Of a stretch of DNA of 64,000 bases, positions 46,394 to 55,149 are shown in pieces. The notes below the pieces were generated by a model. It was not told the origin of the DNA and made no database searches. It worked only from the letters and a program-made list of their open reading frames with translations. The position numbers were made by a program, and so were the translations under genes. The stretch spans positions 1,153,501-1,217,500 of the forward strand of contig NZ_CP146244.1 in assembly GCF_037039395.1 (NCBI RefSeq), written 5' to 3'. This DNA comes from Agrobacterium vitis (GTDB taxonomy: Bacteria; Pseudomonadota; Alphaproteobacteria; Rhizobiales; Rhizobiaceae). Every line of letters starts with the position of its first letter. Position 1 is the stretch's first letter.

Positions 46394-46417
46394 CCTTGCG
46401 ACGTCGATGTCTCAGGG
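46394..46417 (-). promoter_or_regulatory. ANTAR-type hexaloop hairpin P2 in the nrtA leader
   Basis: On the minus strand CCCUGAGAC pairs with GUCGCAAGG (two mismatches) around the six-base loop AUCGAC. ANTAR proteins bind hairpins with six-base loops having A at position 1 and G at position 4, as here. NasT, encoded upstream, is an ANTAR protein. Confidence 0.65.
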
Positions 46418-46441
46418 AAAGCGCAGCGTCTGCGCTATTTC

Positions 46442-46464
46442 GCGTCGGTCGCCGTTGACCACGC
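46442..46464 (-). promoter_or_regulatory. ANTAR-type hexaloop hairpin P1 in the nrtA leader
   Basis: On the minus strand GCGUGGUC pairs with GACC-ACGC (one bulged G) around the loop AACGGC, again six bases with A1 and G4. It would begin at the very 5' end of the transcript from the sigma-54 promoter. A further hairpin, AGCGCAG-ACG-CTGCGCT (46420-46436), lies between P1 and P2. Confidence 0.7.
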
Positions 46465-46475
46465 AAATATACAGA

Positions 46476-46491
46476 AGCAAAGCCTGTGCCA
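46476..46491 (-). promoter_or_regulatory. Sigma-54 (RpoN) promoter of the nrt-nir-nas operon
   Basis: The minus strand reads TGGCACAGGCTTTGCT, an exact match to the -24/-12 consensus TGGCAC-N5-TTGCW with GG and GC at the right distance. Transcription would start near 46465, 160 bases before nrtA. RpoN with NtrC normally drives nitrate assimilation under nitrogen limitation. No convincing NtrC site could be picked by eye in the AT-rich 46492-46710. Confidence 0.85.
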
Positions 46492-46710
46492 GTTTTATAA
46501 AAACCTAGCGAGAAGAGCGGAATTGCTCGGGTCTGATGCGAATTAAGAAGTTAATGTATTGAAATTAAACAATTTAAAAAATCAGGCGAAAGACATGGAT
46601 TTTGGATGTCGATGGAACGTTAACGGAGGCCAATCGAAAATCTGTCGAGGCTCTCGTCTAATTATTGCGCAGTGCTTATTTACGTGGCGAAAAAACTGCC
46701 CGAAATCCGA

Positions 46711-47982
46711 TCAAATTTCGTCTGGTCCCGCAGATGTTGCAAGAGGGGCGTGCACCGGAAACTGCTTTGGATAGGAGGCAAGTTTGGCGGGATCGAAGAC
46801 GAAACCATCGATGAAACGGTCTCCGTCGCGCAGTCCCTCTACCCGTAAATCGTCTTCTGCCAAGTGGTCAGGCAGACCAAGAGCGGTGCGGTAGATATCC
46901 GGGCGAAAAGCGCTGGCTGCTTTTTCCACATCGGCGGCGTCGTAGCGCGTCTGTCCCCAGCGGATCATCTGGCTATAGATCCACAAGGCCTGGCTTGGGC
47001 GGGGGTAGTTTGCCTGCTCGGCATGGAAGCGGAAATAGTGGTCGATGACCCGGCGATTGCCTTTTGCATCCAGATGGAAGACACCGCCCAGTACATGACG
47101 GATGATGTCTCCAGGCGCGCCGATATAGCGTGGTGCGGAGAGCATTTCGGCCAGCGCATCGCGGTTGTCGGGCGCGTCGCACCAACGGGCAGCCTCATCG
47201 AGAGCCGTGATCAACCTGTTAACAGTATCCTGGTTTGCCGCCGCCCAATCCGGGCGCATACCCAGCACTTTTTCAGGGGCCGATGGCCAGATATCCTGCT
47301 TGGCGGCGACGATCCGGCCAACGCCGCGCTCGGACGCGACCATGTTCCAGGGGGCGCCGACACAAAAGCCATCGATGGCGCCTGCGGCCAGGGCATCGGA
47401 GGTGAGCGGCGGCGGCACCACGACCAGCTTCACATCGCGGTCTGGATCGATGCCGCCAGCGGCCAGCCAATAGCGAAATTCGTAATTATGCGAGGAAAAC
47501 GGATAGGTCATGCCCAAGGTCGGCATCGGCTCGCCGCGTTCACGCATGGTCTCCAGCACACGGGCCAGCGCCCGGACATTGTCCAGCGCGCTCGCCTGCG
47601 CTGCAACCAACCCGGTTTCTTCCATCCGCTGAAACAGCCGGATCGACAGGGTGATAGCATTGCCACCCTGTCCCAGCGAAAACGCCGTAATGGTCGGGGA
47701 GGGGTTGGAGCCGAGGCCGAGCATGGAGGCGACCGGCATCGGCGACAACATGTGAGCGACATCGAATTGCTGGAAGGCCAGTCGGTCACGGAGATTGGCC
47801 CAGGACACGTCCTTGACCAGCTCCAGCGTCAGGCCATGGCGCGCCGCAAAGCCGAATTCAACGGCGGCAATCAACACCGAGGCATCGACCAGCGGAATGA
47901 AGCCGACGCGCAGGTGACGGGTTTCCGTCCGGCCTGGTGCCGGTGCGGAAAGAACGGACCTCTGTGTGGCGGCCTCGGTCAT
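46711..47982 (-). CDS. nasS: Nitrate sensor, NrtA-like without signal peptide
   Basis: A 423-aa protein homologous to NrtA (LRVGFIPLVDASVLIAAVEFGF, FRYWLAAGGIDPDRDVKLVV, FCVGAPWNMVASERGVG), but its N-terminus MTEAATQRSVLSAPAPGRTE is polar and not a signal. This is the mark of NasS, which binds nitrate or nitrite in the cytoplasm. Without nitrate NasS holds the antiterminator NasT; with nitrate it lets go. It follows nasT by 12 bases and precedes the regulated operon. Confidence 0.92.
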   Translation of the reverse strand: MTEAATQRSVLSAPAPGRTETRHLRVGFIPLVDASVLIAAVEFGFAARHGLTLELVKDVSWANLRDRLAFQQFDVAHMLSPMPVASMLGLGSNPSPTITAFSLGQGGNAITLSIRLFQRMEETGLVAAQASALDNVRALARVLETMRERGEPMPTLGMTYPFSSHNYEFRYWLAAGGIDPDRDVKLVVVPPPLTSDALAAGAIDGFCVGAPWNMVASERGVGRIVAAKQDIWPSAPEKVLGMRPDWAAANQDTVNRLITALDEAARWCDAPDNRDALAEMLSAPRYIGAPGDIIRHVLGGVFHLDAKGNRRVIDHYFRFHAEQANYPRPSQALWIYSQMIRWGQTRYDAADVEKAASAFRPDIYRTALGLPDHLAEDDLRVEGLRDGDRFIDGFVFDPAKLASYPKQFPVHAPLATSAGPDEI

Positions 47983-47994
47983 GGTCTGGCGTCC

Positions 47995-48582
47995 TCACAT
48001 CAAAAGGCTGGCGGCGGTGACAACGCTTTGGGCGATCTCCACCATTTTCTTTTTCTCGTTCATGGCGCTTTGCCGCAGCAGGGCGAAAGCCTCTTCTTCC
48101 GAAAGGCCGCGCATTTTCATCAGGATGCCCTTGGCCCGCTCGATCACCTTGCGCTCTTCCAGCGCCGTGCGGGCTTCCGTCAATTCGCGCTGCAACCTGT
48201 CGAAGGCCCTGAACCGGATGACAGCCATATCGAGGATCGGCTTGACGCGCTCCTTGCGCAATCCATCGACGATATAGGCGGAAACCCCGGCATCGACGGC
48301 AGCGGCAATCGATTCCGTATCGGCGCGGTCGACGAACATCGCAATCGGTCGGCTGACACTGCGGCTCAGTTGAAACAGATGTTCAAGCATATCGCGATTG
48401 GGGCTTTCCAGGTCGATGATGATCACGTCTGGCGCCAGCGTTTCTATGCTGCGGGCGATACCCTGGACCTCATTGATAACTGTGACATGCAGATGCCCTG
48501 CCTCCCGCAGCCCTTCCTCGATAATCGAGGCGCGGATGGCATTTTCATCGATGACAAGAATGGTCAGGTCGCTATGGGTCAC
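47995..48582 (-). CDS. nasT: ANTAR-domain antiterminator
   Basis: A 195-aa response-regulator-like protein. Residues 1-about 125 form a receiver-like domain that has lost part of the acidic phospho-site (LTILVIDENAIRASIIEEGL), so control by NasS rather than phosphorylation is expected. The C-terminal ANTAR domain (about 130-190) has RKVIERAKGILMKMRGLSEEEAFALLRQSA with the conserved aromatic replaced by Leu. It should bind the two hexaloop hairpins in the nrtA leader and prevent termination. Confidence 0.93.
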   Translation of the reverse strand: MTHSDLTILVIDENAIRASIIEEGLREAGHLHVTVINEVQGIARSIETLAPDVIIIDLESPNRDMLEHLFQLSRSVSRPIAMFVDRADTESIAAAVDAGVSAYIVDGLRKERVKPILDMAVIRFRAFDRLQRELTEARTALEERKVIERAKGILMKMRGLSEEEAFALLRQSAMNEKKKMVEIAQSVVTAASLLM

Positions 48583-49063
48583 GCAGCAGGCTTACCGCAC
48601 CGCGAAATACTTGACAATTGCATTGCATACCAATGAACCTGCCAAGTTGTTCGAAAGGATCGCCGCCCGGCATGATTTGTGAGCATGACAGTCTGTCCGG
48701 GTGATGTTTTTCTTGACGAAGCTGGGTTTTTGAAGGGCAATCGACGATTTTGGAGAAAAATCGTACCCGTAAAGGGCGATTTGAGCAGAGACTTGTTGGG
48801 TAACAAGGGAAGGTCTGGTTAGATAGGTCGATAGCAGACTTGACGCCTCTATCGTTTCCATATGTGAATGGTGCGCAGAGATGCGTCAAAACAAGATGTG
48901 TCAAACAAGATGCGTAAAAACAAAGGGCTATAGCACGTTAAATTGCTGCATGATTTTCTCCTTACATCAGGTGGGATTTAAGGAATTATGCAGTGGGGGG
49001 AATGCGTGGTGACCGTGTTGTTGGTTTCCGTGCATGGCCAAAAGGTGAGGTTGGACCAGATCT
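48583..49063. promoter_or_regulatory. Divergent nasT / pentapeptide-protein intergenic region
   Basis: There is no convincing gene in these 481 bases. An 8-bp inverted repeat ACGATTTT / AAAATCGT with 5-base spacer lies at 48744-48764. Three tandem 14-15-base direct repeats (consensus aagatgcgtcaaaac) occupy 48879-48921. A sigma-54-like string near 48617-48640 has the wrong GG-GC spacing. Confidence 0.5.
48879..48921. repeat. Three tandem 14-15-bp direct repeats
   Basis: Unit 1 (48879) reads agatgcgtcaaaac, unit 2 (48893) aagatgtgtcaaac, unit 3 (48907) aagatgcgtaaaaac. The units touch without spacers, one and a half helical turns each. They could be stacked binding sites in the promoter of the following secreted protein or a chance expansion. 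Confidence 0.7.
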
Positions 49064-49789
49064 ATGCAATTCGCTTTGTTCCAGGATGTCAAAAACACTG
49101 CCAGGCTTGCGTCTTGCCTGTTTTCTCTCGTTGTCGTCTCCATGCTCGGAACGAGCGTTGCTCAGGCAGCCGATTGCCGAAGCGGCCCGGCCAGCAAGGT
49201 CGATTGGTCGGAATGCCGCAAACGGCAATTGATGCTGGGCGGCAGCGACCTACGCGCTGCCAATCTCTATGATGCGGACTTGAGTTTTACCGATTTGAGC
49301 AATTCCAGTTTGCAGGCCGCCGATCTGGAAAAGGCGACATTGATCCGCGCCTCTTTTGCCGGTGCCAATGCCGATGGTGCGAAATTCGACCGTATCGAAT
49401 CCTACCGAGCCGAAATGTCGGCAATGTCTGGCGTGGACGCCACTTTTATCTCCGCGGAAATGCAGCGCGTCAATTTAGCTGGCGCCAATCTGGCCGGTGC
49501 TGATTTTACCAAGGCGGAACTCAGCCGGGTCAATTTCGAAAAATCCATTCTGATGGGAGCCAAATTCACATTGGCAAATCTGTCGCGCGCCAGTTTTAAT
49601 TTTGCGCGGCTGGATGGCGGCGTCGATTTTGAAGACGCATTTCTGTTTCGGACCCGCATTGAGGGCGTGGACCTGTCGACAGCCAAAGGGCTGAAACAGG
49701 AGCAGGTCAACCTTGCCTGCGGTGATGCAAAGACCAAGCTTCCCGCAGGATTGACCAATCCATCAGATTGGCCCTGTCCTGCGGATTAA
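49064..49789 (+). CDS. Secreted pentapeptide-repeat protein
   Basis: A 241-aa protein with an N-terminal hydrophobic signal (ASCLFSLVVVSMLGTSVAQAA) cleaved near residue 35. The core (about 60-200) is a run of A(D/N)LXX pentapeptides: LRAANLYDADLSFTDLS, VNLAGANLAGADFTKAEL, which fold into a right-handed square beta helix. Cys residues near both ends (DCRSG ... WSEC, NLACGD ... DWPCP) may form disulfides in the periplasm. The function is unknown. The ribosome site is weak and distant (GAGG). Confidence 0.85.
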   Translation: MQFALFQDVKNTARLASCLFSLVVVSMLGTSVAQAADCRSGPASKVDWSECRKRQLMLGGSDLRAANLYDADLSFTDLSNSSLQAADLEKATLIRASFAGANADGAKFDRIESYRAEMSAMSGVDATFISAEMQRVNLAGANLAGADFTKAELSRVNFEKSILMGAKFTLANLSRASFNFARLDGGVDFEDAFLFRTRIEGVDLSTAKGLKQEQVNLACGDAKTKLPAGLTNPSDWPCPAD

Positions 49790-49825
49790 TGGCCTGCGGA
49801 TTAACGACTGGCAGCGTTCAGCGGT

Positions 49826-50785
49826 TCAGCGCAGGATCGGTTCGCCGTGGAAGCGGCGCTTTGACGGTTTGGAAACACCAAAGCCGACTTCCATCATCAA
49901 GCGTGGCTTAGCCGTTGGCACCGTACCCATATGGAAACCAAACGGGTCTTCAACAAAGCCTGATCCCGCCGGTCCGGTGAGCGTGACAGCGCTGTCCTTG
50001 CCGTAATAGTCAAGAACTTCTTCTGCCGGGTGGCCGACAAGCAAGGTCAACTGGTGTTTCAGACGGCGGCGGCGGTGGCTGCCCTTGACGAAGATATGCG
50101 GCCCCGTTCCCTCATCGACGCTATTGATATTGAAGAAGAATTTCAACATGCGCCAGTCGTCGAGGTCGAAATGAAACTTGTCGAGCGAGGCCATGCTGCG
50201 GTCTTTCTCGGTGGCGGCAGTTGGAAAGCTCCACCAGAGACGAGTGGTGATCAACTGCGCCTGACCGCCAAGATAATTTTTGGCGATATCGATCAGCAAC
50301 GGATCTCTTTGCACGGCGACAGCGGCTTCGCAATTCAATGTCCGCTCGAACAGGTGACCGCTCAGGATCGGGCGTCCGAAGGTTTTCTCGGCTTCGGCAT
50401 GATCGCCTGCCTTGAATTCCAGTCGCCGGTCGAAATTCCCGAAGCAGGACGTTTTCAGCGCATGGTCATGAATGGCTTCATGGATGTCGCCGGGCAATTG
50501 CAGGCCGGTGAAAATTCCGTCCTTGCGCAAGGCAAGAGTGGCGGCACCGCTGTCTGCCTTAAACATGCTGGCTTGGGTATGGGTGCCTGTTTTATGCTTG
50601 CGTGCCGTCAGCCAGTGCAGGTGTCGACCCGGCATGGTTCTGGCCAGCATAAACATCGGCAGCCATGCAGGGTTTTCCTTCACGTCGGCAATATATGTCG
50701 GAATTCGCACAGCCATGCGGCGAAAGGCACTACCTTTACGAGCAATGGATTCTAGGTCCTGCGGGTTCGATTCAATTGTCTGCAT
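49826..50785 (-). CDS. Phytanoyl-CoA dioxygenase-like (PhyH) protein
   Basis: A 319-aa protein. DKFHFDLDDWRMLKFFFNIN supplies an H-x-D iron-binding pair near 205-207, followed by GPHIFVKGSHRRRR, and a later His in DPFGFHMGTVPTAKPRLMME completes the facial triad of 2-oxoglutarate Fe(II) dioxygenases. The Arg in KPRLM would bind 2-oxoglutarate. A hydroxylation of an unknown small molecule is expected. The ATG at 50785 has GGAGA upstream; an earlier Met at 50821 has none. Confidence 0.75.
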   Translation of the reverse strand: MQTIESNPQDLESIARKGSAFRRMAVRIPTYIADVKENPAWLPMFMLARTMPGRHLHWLTARKHKTGTHTQASMFKADSGAATLALRKDGIFTGLQLPGDIHEAIHDHALKTSCFGNFDRRLEFKAGDHAEAEKTFGRPILSGHLFERTLNCEAAVAVQRDPLLIDIAKNYLGGQAQLITTRLWWSFPTAATEKDRSMASLDKFHFDLDDWRMLKFFFNINSVDEGTGPHIFVKGSHRRRRLKHQLTLLVGHPAEEVLDYYGKDSAVTLTGPAGSGFVEDPFGFHMGTVPTAKPRLMMEVGFGVSKPSKRRFHGEPILR

Positions 50786-51024
50786 CACTGAAGTCTCCTG
50801 GCGAATGCTGCCAAACAGCACGATTCGATGGATAGGAGTTATGCGTCATCCACGCCTAATACAGTACATTACATTGTGGCGAAATCGTGACATTTGTTTT
50901 ATTTCAATGAGTTAGAGTATTCTCGGGCAAAAAAACACTTGCTTTCAGAGGTGTGTTTGAGGCAGGAAAATAAACCTTACTATTGTTTCAGTAACGAGCC
51001 CTTGTCACAGGATCATGAACAACC

Positions 51025-51675
51025 ATGCTTGATCGCTTTTTTGGCAGTAACAACCTATCGGGTGTATTTCGCTCGAAGAAAATGGCTATTGGCGTTATGG
51101 CATGGCTTTTTTTAAATGTCGCAAATCCATCATTCGCAGACTGGCAAGCGGTCGAGCAGATTGCGACTTACCCCGTATCAGGTCAGAGCGGGCCGCAACT
51201 CTATCAATCCATCGGGGAAAAAGGCCCGATGATTGGTACTGACAAACGGATACATGTTATTGCTCATACCACATTCAAGCTGACATGGACACGCAAATAT
51301 GTGCCGCATGGCAGCACGTGCGTGCTGGAGACGGCCATTCCCAAATTGACTGTTATCTATACGCTGCCCCGTCCATCCCAGTCGCTTACAAGTCCGGTTC
51401 GGGAAAACTGGGCGAAATTTATCGCCGGGATTGAGACACACGAGCGCGTCCACGGTCAAAACATCAAGGACATGGTCAAGGCGATCGAGGCGGCAAGCAT
51501 CGGTCTGACCGTGCCGGATGATCCCGACTGCAAGAAAATCCGCACGGACCTGACAAAGCGCCTGGGAGAAATTTCCGACCGGAAGCGTGAGCGGGACCGG
51601 ATATTCGAGCAAGCCGAAATGGCGCCGGGCGGACCCATCCAGCAGCTTATCCTGGCGCTGGTCAATGGCGGGTGA
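51025..51675 (+). CDS. DUF922 protein, predicted secreted Zn-dependent protease
   Basis: A 216-aa protein with an N-terminal hydrophobic segment (MAIGVMAWLFLNVANPSFAD) acting as signal peptide or anchor. The DUF922 signature is ETHERVHGQNIKDM near 135-148, in which HERVH fits the HExxH zinc protease motif, and a WAKFIAGIE helix precedes it. Family members are presumed periplasmic metalloproteases; none of the neighbours tells the target. A start at 51082 just before the hydrophobic segment is also possible. Confidence 0.78.
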   Translation: MLDRFFGSNNLSGVFRSKKMAIGVMAWLFLNVANPSFADWQAVEQIATYPVSGQSGPQLYQSIGEKGPMIGTDKRIHVIAHTTFKLTWTRKYVPHGSTCVLETAIPKLTVIYTLPRPSQSLTSPVRENWAKFIAGIETHERVHGQNIKDMVKAIEAASIGLTVPDDPDCKKIRTDLTKRLGEISDRKRERDRIFEQAEMAPGGPIQQLILALVNGG

Positions 51676-51691
51676 AAAGCAGCGTTTTTCG

Positions 51692-52606
51692 TTAAATTGG
51701 CTCTCCGTCTGTGAAGGCCTTTACCTCCTGCAGAAGCCATTGCGAAAATGCCGCCAGCGGTTTTGATGCTGAACGGTTATCCGGTGACACGAGATAATAA
51801 TTGCTCTGGCTGTTGACCCTGTGCTGCGATGCCAGGACGAGCTGACCGCTTTCCAACTCCGGCCCGATCAGAAATAGCGGCATCAGCGCGATGCCAAGCC
51901 CGGCAATGCTGGCCTGGGCCACATTCATGAACTGCTCGAAACTCATGGCGGCGCGCGGTGTGGCGGTGATGCCGAGGCTGTCAAACCAATGGTCCCAAGC
52001 CAGCGGTCTCGACTTCATCTGGATCAGCGGCAGGTCGGCGAGATCGCTGTCCGATTTGATGCGATGGCTGGCTAGAAAAGCCGGACTGCACACCGGCGCC
52101 ACGGTCTCGTCCATCAGGAAAGTGCTGGTGGCACGCGGCCAGTTTGGCTTGCCGATATGGATGGCGGCATCCAATTGTTCGGCATCGAAATCAAATATCC
52201 CGATGCGGGTTGCGAAATTCAGGTTGATATGCGGATGGGTGGCGACAAAGCTGGAAATGCGTGGCAACAGCCAACGTGTTCCAAAGGTCGGGAGAATGGC
52301 GATGTTCAGCGCATTGCCTTGCGAACCGGTCATGGCCTCCAGCGAGGCGTCCTGAATGAGAGAGAGCGCTGCCTGGATGGCGCGGTGAAAATTCTCCCCA
52401 CGCGGCGTCGGGACCACGCCGCGACCGTTGCGCAGGAAAAGTTGCGTTCCCAATTGCTCTTCCAGGGTCTGAATCTGCCGGCTGATCGCGCCCTGCGTCA
52501 GGTTCAATTCGCTGGCGGCAGCGGAAAAACTGCCCAGCCTCGCCACGGAGTCCATGGTGACCAGGGCGCTGGTGGACGGCAGCAAACGGCGTTGAATGAG
52601 CTTCAT
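51692..52606 (-). CDS. LysR family regulator, probably of the glutarate genes
   Basis: A 304-aa LysR protein with the helix-turn-helix in residues 15-75 (LGSFSAAASELNLTQGAISRQIQTLEEQLG) and an effector domain beyond 95, of the GcvA/GcdR-like subgroup (TFGTRWLLPRISSFVATHPH). It is divergent from gcdH with about 100 bases between, the arrangement known for GcdR, which activates glutarate catabolism in Pseudomonas. The inducer is inferred. Confidence 0.85.
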   Translation of the reverse strand: MKLIQRRLLPSTSALVTMDSVARLGSFSAAASELNLTQGAISRQIQTLEEQLGTQLFLRNGRGVVPTPRGENFHRAIQAALSLIQDASLEAMTGSQGNALNIAILPTFGTRWLLPRISSFVATHPHINLNFATRIGIFDFDAEQLDAAIHIGKPNWPRATSTFLMDETVAPVCSPAFLASHRIKSDSDLADLPLIQMKSRPLAWDHWFDSLGITATPRAAMSFEQFMNVAQASIAGLGIALMPLFLIGPELESGQLVLASQHRVNSQSNYYLVSPDNRSASKPLAAFSQWLLQEVKAFTDGEPI

Positions 52607-52706
52607 CAGCTATGATTATAACTCATATCCCGTTTCGTAAACATTGTTTTGCGAATCCGGTTTGATCTGCGAAACTGGTGTTCAGAATTTTTGATGCGAG
52701 GATGCC

Positions 52707-53882
52707 ATGAGCTTTGTGTGGGACGATCCCTTTCTGCTGGAAGACCAGTTGAGCGAAGAAGAGCGGATGATCCGCGATGCAGCGGCGGCATTTGCCAAGG
52801 CGGAACTGAGCCCCCGTGTCGAGGACATGTATCTCAACGAAACGACGGAGCGTGGACTGTTCCCGCTGATGGGCAAGGCTGGCTTGCTGGGCGTAACCCT
52901 ACCGGAAAAATATGGCGCAGCGGGAGCAAATTACGTCAGCTACGGGCTGGTGGCGCGCGAAGTGGAGCGGGTGGATTCCGGTTTCCGGTCGATGATGAGC
53001 GTGCAATCCTCGCTGGTGATCCATCCGATCTTTGCCTATGGCTCGGAAGAACAGAAAGACAAATATTTGCCTGGTCTGGTGTCCGGTGAGTTGATCGGTT
53101 GCTTCGGCCTGACCGAACCTGACGCGGGCTCCGATCCGGGCGGCATGAAAACCAGAGCCGAAAAGATCGAGGGCGGTTACCGTTTGCGCGGCTCGAAAAT
53201 GTGGATTTCCAACGCGCCGATTGCCGATGTCTTCGTGGTCTGGGCGAAATCCGAGGCGCATGATGGCGCCATTCGCGGCTTTGTGCTGGAAAAGGGCATG
53301 AAGGGGCTGTCCGCCCCGAAGATCGGCGGCAAGCTATCGCTACGCGCCTCGATTACCGGCGAAATCGTTATGGACGGCGTCGAGGTTGGTGAGGATGCCT
53401 TGCTGCCAGGCGTCAGTGGGTTGAAAGGCCCGTTCGGCTGCCTGAACCGGGCGCGCTATGGTATTTCCTGGGGCGTCATGGGCGCTGCCGAGGATTGCTG
53501 GGTTCGCTCGCGTCAATATGGTCTCGACCGCCATCAGTTTGGCAAGCCGTTGGCCGGGATGCAGCTCTATCAGAAGAAGCTCGCCGATATGCAGACCGAA
53601 ATCGCGCTGGGCTTGCAGGCGTCCTTGCGGGTTGGGCGGTTGATGGACGAGCACAAGCATGCGCCGGAAATGATTTCCCTTATCAAGCGCAACAATTGCG
53701 GCAAGGCGCTGGATATTGCCCGCATGGCCCGCGACATGCACGGCGGCAATGGTATCCAGATCGAATATCATGTCATGCGGCATTCGCAGAACCTGGAAAC
53801 GGTCAATACCTATGAAGGCACCCATGATGTGCATGCGCTGATCCTGGGCCGCGCCCAGACCGGCATCCAGGCATTTTTCTGA
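52707..53882 (+). CDS. gcdH: Glutaryl-CoA dehydrogenase
   Basis: A 391-aa acyl-CoA dehydrogenase that oxidises and decarboxylates glutaryl-CoA to crotonyl-CoA. Evidence: [22 protein letters not shown] near 133, [16 protein letters not shown], and the C-terminal catalytic Glu in [20 protein letters not shown], a sequence that marks the GCDH subfamily. It is followed 10 bases later by a class III CoA transferase, which supplies glutaryl-CoA. The set handles glutarate from lysine or 5-aminovalerate. Confidence 0.93.
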   Translation: MSFVWDDPFLLEDQLSEEERMIRDAAAAFAKAELSPRVEDMYLNETTERGLFPLMGKAGLLGVTLPEKYGAAGANYVSYGLVAREVERVDSGFRSMMSVQSSLVIHPIFAYGSEEQKDKYLPGLVSGELIGCFGLTEPDAGSDPGGMKTRAEKIEGGYRLRGSKMWISNAPIADVFVVWAKSEAHDGAIRGFVLEKGMKGLSAPKIGGKLSLRASITGEIVMDGVEVGEDALLPGVSGLKGPFGCLNRARYGISWGVMGAAEDCWVRSRQYGLDRHQFGKPLAGMQLYQKKLADMQTEIALGLQASLRVGRLMDEHKHAPEMISLIKRNNCGKALDIARMARDMHGGNGIQIEYHVMRHSQNLETVNTYEGTHDVHALILGRAQTGIQAFF

Positions 53883-53892
53883 GGGCAGATCG

Positions 53893-55044
53893 ATGTCGAA
53901 TGCGCCACTGTCGGGATTGAAGGTCATCGAACTGGCCCGGATTCTGGCCGGTCCCTGGATTGGCCAGACGCTGGCCGACCTTGGCGCCGACGTGATCAAG
54001 GTGGAAAGCCCGCAAGGCGACGATACCCGTAGCTGGGGACCGCCTTTCATCGATGACGGTGTGGAGAAGGCTGCTGCCTATTTCCACGCCTGCAATCGCG
54101 GCAAACGGTCGATCACAGCGGACTTCACCAAGGCTGAGGATATCAAAACCCTTCGCGATCTGATTGCCTCCGCCGATGTGGTGATCGAGAATTTCAAGGT
54201 TGGGGGTCTTGCCAAATATGGCCTCGATTACGACAGCCTGAAAGACCTCAATCCGAAGCTGGTCTATTGCTCCGTCACCGGCTTTGGCCAGGATGGGCCA
54301 TATGCGCAACGTGCTGGGTATGATTTCATGATCCAGGGCATGAGCGGCATCATGGACCTGACCGGAGAACCTGATGGTGCGCCGCAGAAGATCGGCGTTG
54401 CCTTTGCCGATATCTTCACCGGGCTTTATGGCGTGATCGCCATCCAGGCGGCGCTGGCCCAACGCCTTCAGACCGGGCGCGGGCAGTTCATCGACATGGC
54501 ATTGTTCGATTGCATGTCGGCGGTATTGGCCAATCAGGCGATGAATTACGCTGCTTCCGGCATTGTGCCGAAGCGGATGGGCAATAATCATCCCAATATC
54601 GCACCCTACCAGACCTTTCCGGTTGCCGATGGCCATATCATCATCGCCTGCGGCAACGACGGCCAATTTGTCCGGCTGTGCGGTGTGCTGGGTCTTTCCG
54701 AACTGGCGGTGGCACCTGAATTTTCCACCAATGCGGCCCGTGTCGCCCATCGCGATCAATTGACCATGGTGATGGAAGACAAGACAAGGCAGTTCGAGCG
54801 CGACGATCTTTTGGCACGGCTGGAGGCGGCGACCGTTCCAGCCGGGCCGATCAACACGGTGGCGGACCTGTTTGCCGATCCGCAATTTGCCTTCCGGCAG
54901 ATGAAGATCACCCCGGATGGCGTGCCGGGCATTCGAACACCCATTGTGTTTTCGCAGGCAGAGCTGGAGACCGCACGTCGCGCACCGCGCCTGGGAGAAC
55001 ATACCGCTGAGGTTCTGGCGGAGATACGGCGCGCTAAGGATTGA
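53893..55044 (+). CDS. Class III (CaiB/BaiF) CoA transferase, probably succinyl-CoA:glutarate
   Basis: A 383-aa family III CoA transferase: VIELARILAGPWIGQTLADLGADVIKVE at the N-terminus, RGKRSITADF, and the catalytic Asp in FIDMALFDCMSAVLANQAM near 170. Linkage to gcdH matches SUGCT in animals and GcdG in Pseudomonas, which move CoA from succinyl-CoA to glutarate. GAGG precedes the ATG. Confidence 0.88.
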   Translation: MSNAPLSGLKVIELARILAGPWIGQTLADLGADVIKVESPQGDDTRSWGPPFIDDGVEKAAAYFHACNRGKRSITADFTKAEDIKTLRDLIASADVVIENFKVGGLAKYGLDYDSLKDLNPKLVYCSVTGFGQDGPYAQRAGYDFMIQGMSGIMDLTGEPDGAPQKIGVAFADIFTGLYGVIAIQAALAQRLQTGRGQFIDMALFDCMSAVLANQAMNYAASGIVPKRMGNNHPNIAPYQTFPVADGHIIIACGNDGQFVRLCGVLGLSELAVAPEFSTNAARVAHRDQLTMVMEDKTRQFERDDLLARLEAATVPAGPINTVADLFADPQFAFRQMKITPDGVPGIRTPIVFSQAELETARRAPRLGEHTAEVLAEIRRAKD

Positions 55045-55149
55045 AAAGGCTGGTTTCCTTTTGGTTTCTATGGGTCGGAAAACTGCCGTCTTGCATGGGG
55101 CGCTGGGGTGTGATCTCAAAGCGTCCATCATTCACTGACGGGATCGGCC

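Noticed and set aside
46492..46710. NtrC-binding sites upstream of the sigma-54 promoter
   Set aside because: Only half-site-like GCAC strings were seen; no pair with the expected spacing.
46864..48636. Open frame of 590 codons on the plus strand opposite nasS and nasT
   Set aside because: There is no ribosome site or domain, and both genes on the other strand are complete and well conserved.
48617..48640. Sigma-54-like promoter upstream of nasT
   Set aside because: The GG and GC elements are only 8 bases apart instead of 10, and the box matches poorly.
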